From Clostridiales bacterium (lineage in GTDB: Bacteria; Bacillota; Clostridia; Oscillospirales; CAG-382): 12,562 nt of DNA. The notes below the pieces were generated by a model, which did no database searches, had not been told where the DNA came from, and worked only from the letters and a program-made list of their open reading frames with translations. Below are positions 7,795 through 12,562 of this stretch, in pieces. A program made the position numbers and the translations under genes. The stretch's first letter is position 1. Every line of letters begins with the position of its first letter. The stretch is from the NCBI GenBank assembly GCA_003452915.1, contig DMMZ01000007.1, positions 26,017 to 38,578 of the forward strand, written 5' to 3'.

Positions 7795-7802
7795 ATGCTT
7801 TT

Positions 7803-7808
7803 CCCTCC
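7803..7808 (-). promoter_or_regulatory. Shine-Dalgarno deciding the CPBP protease start
   Basis: GGAGGG lies eight bases before the ATG at 7794. It fixes that start over the upstream in-frame codons inside the DJ-1 gene. Confidence 0.85.
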
Positions 7809-7816
7809 GTAAATAT

Positions 7817-8365
7817 TCAGACCTGTGACCTGATTTGATTTTTAATATTCTCTGCGGTGTCATTACCATAAAGCAGCTCAACAAGCTTATATCCGAACTC
7901 AAATGAGACGCCCATACCCTCAGCGGTAATAAAAATATCGTCATGTTCAACCTTTTTTCCTGTTATAACACTATGCGAAAGATGTTCTTTAAAGGTCGGG
8001 TAACAGGCTGCACGTCTACCGTCGAGCAGATGCATTTTACCGAGAATTGAAGGAGCTGCACATATTGCCCCGATATAAACACCTTTTGCAACAGCGGCGC
8101 TTATCAATGCCTTTACCTTAACGCTATCATCCAGTTTTTGTGTTCCTACGGAACCGCCGGGCAGAATAAGACAATCCATCTCGTCCTTTGAAACATCATC
8201 AATAAGCATATCCGCATGAATTGTTATATTATGTGTACCTTTGACAAAAATGTTTTCTGTAATCGAAACTAACTTGACGTTAGCTCCTGCTCGTAATAGA
8301 AGGTCAGCAGGGACAATAGCCTCGCTCTCTTCAAAGCCGTCTGCAAGCAGTAAATATATAGTCAT
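7817..8365 (-). CDS. DJ-1/PfpI family protein (DJ-1 branch)
   Basis: The 182-residue single-domain protein matches the DJ-1/ThiJ/PfpI class I glutaminase-like fold. Diagnostic residues are present. DGFEESEA (9-16) supplies Glu15, equivalent to human DJ-1 Glu18. LILPGG (66-71) follows. The nucleophile elbow AICAAPSIL (100-108) has Cys102, equivalent to Cys106 of DJ-1. Members have been described as redox-sensing chaperones, glyoxalases or deglycases; the true role is debated, so no specific activity is assigned. YajL and ThiJ annotations would be equally possible. The ATG is preceded by AAGGAG at seven bases, a strong site. The gene lies 26 bases after the GNAT gene and 22 bases before the CPBP protease, inside the same run of genes. 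Confidence 0.93.
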   Translation of the reverse strand: MTIYLLLADGFEESEAIVPADLLLRAGANVKLVSITENIFVKGTHNITIHADMLIDDVSKDEMDCLILPGGSVGTQKLDDSVKVKALISAAVAKGVYIGAICAAPSILGKMHLLDGRRAACYPTFKEHLSHSVITGKKVEHDDIFITAEGMGVSFEFGYKLVELLYGNDTAENIKNQIRSQV

Positions 8366-8391
8366 AAAAATACTCCTTCATGCAAAAATGG

Positions 8392-9180
8392 TTAATTGTA
8401 TAATATATTTATATAAAATTGGTTATTTTCGAACTTTTCTGATTTTAGAGCGAAGATTTTTCTATTTCTGTATTTTATACCGTTCTCTTTTAAAAGAGAT
8501 ATGAATTTTATTGGTAAGTTTATAGTTGTTTCTCCAACTGTACATCCTTTGATAAGCTCGGGAATCCTTTGTTCATCTATTGTTATAACACAAAGCTCGT
8601 TTATTATACTTTTACCGCTACTTTTAGATATCAATGCGTAAAAGTTTTTGTCATTGATAATAGTTCCGCCATATAAAAGATGACACCTTATTGTTGAAAA
8701 GAATAATTCTTTAGGCTTCTTGGGGAAAAACGAGCTGTTTTTATAAATCTCGTATAATTTATCTAAATCAATGTCGGTTGTTTTTTGTAATAATGAACCG
8801 TCACCTACAATATTTGCTTGCAATACATAACCGTGTTTAATAAATCCTACCTTATCGTATAAAGGAAATAGTGTTTTATTCTCGGGTATACAGACTATTC
8901 TCTCGTTTTCGGTAACTGATAGAGAAAGATTTTTTGCAAAAAGCCCTCTTTTTCTATATTCGGGGCTTGTAGCAACCGCAAAAAGATATTTTAAACCAGT
9001 CTCAAGACCTGCAAGGCAAAGCATTGTAACTATTTTACCATCTTCAATCAGATAATGTATCTCTCCGAAATCCCTTGCATAACCAAGTATCTCCTCTGCA
9101 AGAACATCACCTTCACCGAAGCATTCGGTAAAAAGTGCTTTAAAGTTATTAAATTCAGAACCACCTTTTTTATACAGCAT
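8392..9180 (-). CDS. GNAT-family N-acetyltransferase-like protein
   Basis: The protein has 262 residues. The N-terminal half resembles the GNAT fold: a beta-strand pair (IHYLIEDGKIVTMLCL, 41-56), then the acetyl-CoA-binding motif A, YLFAVATSPEYRKRGLF (65-81), with the R/Q-x-x-G signature at RKRG, and a closing LFPLYDKVGFI segment (104-114) typical of the family's last helix and strand. GNAT enzymes move acetyl from acetyl-CoA to an amine; the substrate here cannot be read from sequence. The C-terminal 130 residues are not recognised and may be a second, degenerate GNAT or substrate-binding domain. It starts two bases after tmk, so it is almost certainly cotranscribed, but no link to nucleotide metabolism is evident. 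No membrane segment or signal peptide was seen. Confidence 0.8.
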   Translation of the reverse strand: MLYKKGGSEFNNFKALFTECFGEGDVLAEEILGYARDFGEIHYLIEDGKIVTMLCLAGLETGLKYLFAVATSPEYRKRGLFAKNLSLSVTENERIVCIPENKTLFPLYDKVGFIKHGYVLQANIVGDGSLLQKTTDIDLDKLYEIYKNSSFFPKKPKELFFSTIRCHLLYGGTIINDKNFYALISKSSGKSIINELCVITIDEQRIPELIKGCTVGETTINLPIKFISLLKENGIKYRNRKIFALKSEKFENNQFYINILYN

Positions 9181-9182
9181 CT

Positions 9183-9848
9183 TTATAAAACATCCTTAAG
9201 ATAATTTATTATCTCGTTATGAATTTCGTTAACAGGACGAAATTCATTTCCTTTATTAACGTCAATTCTATGCCAGCCTAATTTCTTTGACGAGAATAGC
9301 ACAGCCTTATAACTCTTTTCTATATGCGAGATATTTTTTTCGTGAATATCCTTTACCACACTAGTTTCTTCACAGCGTTTTTCTATCAAACGCATGGAAA
9401 GCTCGGGCGGTAGCGAAAGATAAAGTACAACATCAGGCTTTGGAAGTCCAAGTTTAACGAATTCGTAATCATAGAGCCATTCCAAAAAGGTCTCGTATTC
9501 ACTTTCAGGTAGCTTGGAAAGCTGATGAACAGCGTTTGCGGTTGTATAACGATTGGCGATTATTATCTTACCCTCGTCATAATCTTTTTTCCAGTCTAAC
9601 ATATATGAGCTGTATCTGTCCATAGCAAAAAAGCTTGAGGCTGCATATGCGTTCACATCCTCTGGATTTTCGCCAAACGAGCCGGAAAGATATAGATTTA
9701 CTAGTGAAGAATAATTTATATCATAGGTAGGGAAGGAGAGATGACGGAAATCAGCACCTTTTTTTGTTAAAAATTCGATTAAAAGGTCGGTCTGTGTTTT
9801 TTTACCCGAAGCATCAAGTCCGTCAATTGCAATAAAGGTTTTTTTCAT
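9183..9848 (-). CDS. tmk: Thymidylate kinase (dTMP kinase), divergent P-loop type
   Basis: This enzyme phosphorylates dTMP to dTDP with ATP in the cytoplasm. It has 221 residues, slightly longer than typical Tmk. The P-loop is DGLDASGKKTQ (9-19). Other visible features are the nucleoside-site segment MDRYS (76-80) and an NRYTTANAVHQ block (99-109), where most Tmk proteins have DR[YH]. The region around RLIEKRCEE (153-161) probably starts the LID. The P-loop position normally Ser/Thr after the catalytic lysine is Lys17 here, so magnesium coordination may rely on Thr18 or differ. The start is an ATG one base after the thyX stop. No clear Shine-Dalgarno is visible, which suggests translational coupling to thyX. 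The pathway link to thyX strongly supports the call; a deoxynucleoside kinase of the same superfamily is the alternative. Confidence 0.88.
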   Translation of the reverse strand: MKKTFIAIDGLDASGKKTQTDLLIEFLTKKGADFRHLSFPTYDINYSSLVNLYLSGSFGENPEDVNAYAASSFFAMDRYSSYMLDWKKDYDEGKIIIANRYTTANAVHQLSKLPESEYETFLEWLYDYEFVKLGLPKPDVVLYLSLPPELSMRLIEKRCEETSVVKDIHEKNISHIEKSYKAVLFSSKKLGWHRIDVNKGNEFRPVNEIHNEIINYLKDVL

Positions 9849-9849
9849 T

Positions 9850-10617
9850 TTATATTATATTCAGAGAAGAAAAGCTCTCTCTTACTTCCTTAATTTTTCC
9901 GCAGGTCATATTTCCTTCATGACAGGGTCCTGCAATACAGGGTGGACCAGCTTTTGCAAAAAGCTTTGGATAAATACCTCTGCACAATTTTAACATTTCT
10001 ATAGCAAGAGTACGGATTTCCCATTGTGCGCGGTTGCAGCAACGCAGGGCAAAAAAGTTATATAAGGAACGGACATTCATTGTCATAATAATTTTTGTGT
10101 CACATGCGTTCGGCAAAACACTTCTTGCGTTCTCAAACGCAGCTTTCTGTGCTGCTTTATCAGCAGTTTTTTCATCCATGCCTTCTGAAATAAACTTGGC
10201 TTTGTGGTCGGCGGTAAGTATTTGTGCCAGTTTTATATAGTGGGTTCTGTCCTCTTCCATAGCTTTTGTAAATTCATCAAGAGCCTCGGGGTTATTTAAT
10301 ATAGCAGGGGGAATTATGTATGTGAATTCTTCTTTATTGACATAGCGTTGACTTTGTACGCTGAAGGATGCAATTCTGTGTCGGGTTATCTGAGCTAATA
10401 CAGCTCTTGAAACACCCTCTATTCCAAAGGTTATAGACATATGTTCAAACGGGCTCTCGTGTCCAAGTGAAACTAACATATCAAGAAAGTTCTCTGTTTT
10501 TTCAGGAGTTAGTCCATCCATAACCGTATCAATCTCAGCGGTGGAGTAACAAAGCTTTGCAGCTGCTGCTATTAGCTTGTCTCCATTTGGGGTGTAAGAA
10601 AGAATTTCGACCTTCAT
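9850..10617 (-). CDS. thyX: Flavin-dependent thymidylate synthase ThyX
   Basis: ThyX makes dTMP from dUMP using methylene-tetrahydrofolate as carbon donor and reduced FAD/NAD(P)H as reductant. It replaces ThyA and so does not oxidise tetrahydrofolate. The 255-residue protein shows the ThyX signature RHR-x7-S (RHR at 79-81, Ser89), the conserved HESPFEH segment (53-59), and the C-terminal substrate-site block with R192 and AQWEIR (197-202). The C-terminus carries three cysteines and a histidine (C227, C232, H233, C239) that might bind metal or form disulfides. The start is an ATG with a good AAGGAG eight bases upstream. It is the first gene after the promoter at 10668-10696 and is followed after one base by tmk, the next enzyme of the pathway. 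Confidence 0.97.
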   Translation of the reverse strand: MKVEILSYTPNGDKLIAAAAKLCYSTAEIDTVMDGLTPEKTENFLDMLVSLGHESPFEHMSITFGIEGVSRAVLAQITRHRIASFSVQSQRYVNKEEFTYIIPPAILNNPEALDEFTKAMEEDRTHYIKLAQILTADHKAKFISEGMDEKTADKAAQKAAFENARSVLPNACDTKIIMTMNVRSLYNFFALRCCNRAQWEIRTLAIEMLKLCRGIYPKLFAKAGPPCIAGPCHEGNMTCGKIKEVRESFSSLNII

Positions 10618-10667
10618 TTTTTTATCTCCTTGAACTTCCAGCTTTCAAACATTACTCTTAATATAAT

Positions 10668-10696
10668 AATATAGCATAAGAGGATGAAAAAATCAA
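10668..10696 (-). promoter_or_regulatory. Sigma-A-type promoter upstream of thyX
   Basis: The minus strand carries TTGATT (10696-10691) as the -35 element, a spacer of exactly 17 bases, and TATATT (10673-10668) as the -10 element. Each element is one or two bases from consensus. Transcription would start near 10661, about 45 bases before the thyX ATG. The -35 sits immediately after the T-run of the dnaJ terminator, so a new transcription unit starts where the old one ends. The promoter is predicted from sequence only. Confidence 0.7.
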
Positions 10697-10697
10697 C

Positions 10698-10740
10698 AAA
10701 AAAAACGGACATACTGTCATTTGACAGAAAAATGTCCGTT
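10698..10740 (-). terminator. Intrinsic terminator of the dnaK-dnaJ unit
   Basis: Read on the minus strand, AACGGACAT (10740-10732) pairs perfectly with ATGTCCGTT (10712-10704). Between them lies an inner CTGTC/GACAG stem, giving a two-tiered hairpin. It is followed at once by a run of T residues (about 10703-10698) and a further T-rich stretch. The hairpin starts 6 bases after the dnaJ stop codon. On the plus strand the stem is not followed by T, so it works in one direction only. Confidence 0.93.
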
Positions 10741-10746
10741 AAAAAT

Positions 10747-11886
10747 TTATTTTTTGAATTTTGAAAAGAAAGACTGCTTCTTAGTATAATTCTTGTCGTC
10801 GCAGCTATTGCCAAAGGCTTCAAGTGCTTCTTTTTGTTTTTTGTTTAAATTCTTGGGAACCTCTATTTCGACAGTTACGAACAAATCACCCTTGCCTTTA
10901 CCGTTTATGTTTTGAATACCTTTACTCTTAACAGCGAATACAGTTCCGCTTTGTGTACCCTCAGGAATAGTAAGTTCACCTTTTCCGTCAAGCGTTGGAA
11001 TTATAATTTTTGCTCCGAGTGTAGCTTCGACAAAGGTTATCGGCACTTCACAATGTAAATTATAACCGTCACGCTCAAATATGTGATGCGGGCGAACTGA
11101 TATTACAACAATAAGATCACCGTTAGGTCCGTTGTTTTCGCCTGCGTTACCTTGCCCGGAAAGAGCAATTCTTTGTCCGTCATCAATACCTGCCGGTATT
11201 GCAACCTCAAGCTTTTTCAACTTTTTATTATAACCTGTACCGTGACAATCCGAACAAGGCTGGCTGACTATCTTGCCTTTTCCTCTGCAATTCTCACACA
11301 CGCGACTTGATTGCATAACTCCAAAAGGAGTACGCTGTTGAGTTGTTACCTGACCGCTTCCTCGGCAGGTCGGACAGGTTTCTGGACTGGAGCCCTTTGC
11401 GGCACCGCTTCCACTGCAGGTAGTGCAACGTTCTACACGGTTGTAAGAAACATCTTTATTGCAGCCAAAAGCAGCCTCTTCGAAAGTAAGAGTAACTCTG
11501 TATGCGACATCCTCACCCTTTGCAGGCGAATTAGAGTATCTGCTTCTTCTTGAAGAACCGCCAAAAACTCCTCCGAAAATATCACCAAAGATATCTCCCA
11601 TATCAAAACCGCTTTCGAAGCCGCCAAAGCCGGATCCGCCTGCACCATAACTGGGATCAACTCCAGCGTGACCGAATTGGTCGTAACGAGCCTTTTTATC
11701 TGCATCGGATAAAACCGAATAGGCTTCATTTACTTCCTTGAACTTTGCTTCTGCGGTCTTATCATTCGGATTTGCATCGGGGTGTAATTTTTTTGCAAGA
11801 GTTCTAAAAGCCTTTTTTATATCATTTTCACTTGCGGTCTTTGGGATTTCCAAAACCTCATAATAATCCCGTTTCTTATCGGCCAT
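10747..11886 (-). CDS. dnaJ: Chaperone protein DnaJ (type I Hsp40)
   Basis: This is the cytoplasmic co-chaperone that delivers unfolded substrates to DnaK and stimulates its ATPase. From the chosen start it has 379 residues, normal for type I DnaJ. The domains in order are: J domain with HPD at 35-37; Gly/Phe-rich linker at about 72-110; four CxxCxGxG zinc-binding repeats at 154-161, 171-178, 197-204 and 211-218; then the C-terminal peptide-binding beta domains and a Lys-rich tail. All key residues are present. The start is set at MADKKRDYYEVL because DnaJ proteins normally begin a few residues before DYY. An in-frame ATG four codons upstream (11898) is the alternative. The only Shine-Dalgarno, GGAG at 11904-11901, lies 2 bases from the upstream ATG and 14 bases from this one, so neither spacing is ideal. 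The gene follows dnaK and ends at a strong terminator. Confidence 0.97.
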   Translation of the reverse strand: MADKKRDYYEVLEIPKTASENDIKKAFRTLAKKLHPDANPNDKTAEAKFKEVNEAYSVLSDADKKARYDQFGHAGVDPSYGAGGSGFGGFESGFDMGDIFGDIFGGVFGGSSRRSRYSNSPAKGEDVAYRVTLTFEEAAFGCNKDVSYNRVERCTTCSGSGAAKGSSPETCPTCRGSGQVTTQQRTPFGVMQSSRVCENCRGKGKIVSQPCSDCHGTGYNKKLKKLEVAIPAGIDDGQRIALSGQGNAGENNGPNGDLIVVISVRPHHIFERDGYNLHCEVPITFVEATLGAKIIIPTLDGKGELTIPEGTQSGTVFAVKSKGIQNINGKGKGDLFVTVEIEVPKNLNKKQKEALEAFGNSCDDKNYTKKQSFFSKFKK

Positions 11887-11895
11887 AATCTGATC

Positions 11896-11973
11896 CATTT
11901 CTCCAACGACGCTAGCTTTGCTATTTCAATAAATATATAATAAAGTAAGTCATTTGTCGTTGGAAAATGACTT
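11896..11973 (-). promoter_or_regulatory. dnaJ leader: hairpin whose loop complements the dnaJ ribosome binding site
   Basis: A hairpin with 9-bp arms (11947-11955 and 11965-11973) encloses a 9-base loop (11956-11964). In the mRNA that loop reads UCCAACGAC, the exact complement of GUCGUUGGA (11910-11902), which contains the GGA of the dnaJ Shine-Dalgarno GGAG. The pairing extends into the 5' arm: 11956-11969 can pair with 11896-11910, giving 9 bp, one bulged G, then 5 bp that cover the first AUG. The 5' arm can therefore pair either with its own 3' arm or with the RBS. The repeats are seen directly; control of dnaJ translation, for example as a thermosensor or switch, is inference. No CIRCE sequence and no convincing promoter were seen in this spacer. 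Confidence 0.55.
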
Positions 11974-12010
11974 TTTTGCATAAATTTTAAAATAAGTATA
12001 TTCTTCAGTT

Positions 12011-12041
12011 TAGGCAATGCGGTTTTGTACCGCATTGCCTA
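12011..12041 (-). other. Perfect 12-bp hairpin 21 bases after the dnaK stop
   Basis: Bases 12011-12022 and 12030-12041 are exact reverse complements (core AGGCAATGCGG / CCGCATTGCCT) around a 7-base loop. In the direction of transcription the stem is followed by AAACTGAAG rather than a run of U, so it is not a standard intrinsic terminator. A stable stem between dnaK and dnaJ could protect the dnaK 3' end from exonucleases or mark a processing site, giving unequal dnaK and dnaJ levels. The role is inference. Confidence 0.75.
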
Positions 12042-12062
12042 TTAGTTTTAAACATTGATTAT

Positions 12063-12562
12063 TTATACATCCGATTTATCGGTAAAGTCAGCGTTATATA
12101 CTCCATCATCATTGGGAGTTTTGCCAGCATCGCCGCCCTCGCCGGGGTTAGGACCGCCCTGTTGTTTGTAAAGTATGGCTGAAACTTCGTAAATCGCTTT
12201 TTGAAGCTCCTCGGTATCCGCTTTAATCTGATCAACAGTTCCGGTCTTTAAAGTTTCCTTTAGCTTTGCAACAGCATCCTGCACAGGCTTTTTCTCGGAA
12301 TCGCTAATTTTACTGCCAGCTTCGGTAAGAGTCTTTTCGGATTGGAAAATCAAGCTCTCTGCATTATTCTTAGCCTCAGCTGCTTCTTTTAACTTTTTAT
12401 CTTCCTCTGCGTGCATTTCTGCATCTCTCACAGCTTTTTCAATATCAGACTTGTTCATATGGGTTGTTGATTGAATTGTAATGTGCTGTTCCTTGCCTGT
12501 GCCCTTATCTTTTGCGGTAACATTAACAATACCGTTTGCATCAATATCAAAAGATACTTCAA
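12063..12562 (-). CDS. dnaK: Chaperone protein DnaK (Hsp70), C-terminal part; gene runs off the right edge
   Basis: This is the 3' end of dnaK: 165 codons plus TAA, with the 5' part beyond the window. The visible frame opens with the end of the substrate-binding beta-sandwich (SFDIDANGIVNVTAKDKGTG), the hallmark DnaK motif. It continues through the alpha-helical lid (starting near NKSDIEKAVRDAE, with many charged heptad-like helices) and ends in a Gly/Pro/Asp-rich tail (QQGGPNPGEGG then NADFTDKSDV). Hsp70 binds exposed hydrophobic peptides in the cytoplasm in an ATP cycle driven by DnaJ and GrpE. The downstream neighbour dnaJ, 164 bases away, fits the usual grpE-dnaK-dnaJ order. The ATPase domain and any upstream promoter or CIRCE operator are outside the window. 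An internal ATG at 12458 is not the start, because the conserved sequence is in frame upstream of it. Confidence 0.97.
   Translation of the reverse strand, partial: EVSFDIDANGIVNVTAKDKGTGKEQHITIQSTTHMNKSDIEKAVRDAEMHAEEDKKLKEAAEAKNNAESLIFQSEKTLTEAGSKISDSEKKPVQDAVAKLKETLKTGTVDQIKADTEELQKAIYEVSAILYKQQGGPNPGEGGDAGKTPNDDGVYNADFTDKSDV

Noticed and set aside
7795..7950. Extra 52 N-terminal codons for the CPBP protease
   Set aside because: They overlap the DJ-1 gene in a different frame, have no Shine-Dalgarno and are not CPBP-like; GGAGGG before 7794 sets the start.
9183..10617. Frameshifts or pseudogenes in the thyX-tmk region
   Set aside because: Both genes have full length and intact motifs; the one-base gap is normal operon packing.
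10614..10823. 69-codon minus-strand frame between dnaJ and thyX
   Set aside because: It runs through the dnaJ 3' end, its terminator and the thyX promoter; composition is non-coding.
12011..12041. Intrinsic terminator after dnaK
   Set aside because: The stem is strong, but no U-run follows in the transcribed direction; kept only as a hairpin of unknown role.
11899..12062. CIRCE operator or separate sigma-A promoter for dnaJ
   Set aside because: No TTAGCACTC/GAGTGCTAA arms are present, and TATTAT-like -10 candidates lack a -35 at proper spacing.
1..12562. CRISPR array, tRNA, rRNA, insertion sequence, phage or defence genes
   Set aside because: No spaced direct-repeat series, cloverleaf sequence, transposase or integrase motif was seen on either strand; long plus-strand open frames are shadows of the minus-strand genes.

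Overview
The window is a dense stretch of an AT-rich bacterial chromosome. Every gene is read on the minus strand, so transcription runs from high to low coordinates. The gene content points to a strictly anaerobic Firmicute of class Clostridia, probably of the Ruminococcaceae/Oscillospiraceae type: a four-subunit ferredoxin-dependent 2-oxoacid oxidoreductase, ThyX in place of ThyA, the MEP isoprenoid enzyme IspD, an MltG next to a U32 peptidase-family protein, strong AGGAGG ribosome binding sites and frequent TTG/GTG starts. The family-level placement is inference; no 16S or other marker is present.

Region 1 (12562 to about 10700) is the heat-shock chaperone unit: the C-terminal 165 codons of dnaK, a 164-base spacer rich in inverted repeats, then a complete dnaJ ended by a strong intrinsic terminator (10704-10740). 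The spacer holds a 12-bp hairpin just after dnaK. Nearer dnaJ is a second hairpin whose nine-base loop is an exact complement of the dnaJ Shine-Dalgarno region. That arrangement could be an RNA switch, and I rank it as the most interesting signal here.

Region 2 (10696 to the left edge) looks like one long transcription unit. It begins at a good sigma-A-like promoter (10668-10696) directly behind the dnaJ terminator. Its order is thyX, tmk (dTMP then dTDP synthesis), a GNAT-type acetyltransferase, a DJ-1/PfpI protein, a CPBP (CAAX-type) membrane protease, mltG (peptidoglycan transglycosylase), a U32-family protein (probable RNA-modification type), a SIMIBI P-loop NTPase, the oxidoreductase subunits (ferredoxin, alpha, beta, gamma) and ispD. 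Most junctions are short gaps or overlaps, with no terminator that I can find between genes.

Region 3 is the one interrupted junction in that unit: about 110 bases between the beta and gamma oxidoreductase genes carrying four consecutive perfect inverted repeats. It looks like a palindromic repeat element or an mRNA-processing region. No tRNA, rRNA, CRISPR array, insertion sequence, phage gene or broken gene was found, and no gene-free stretch exceeds 300 bases.
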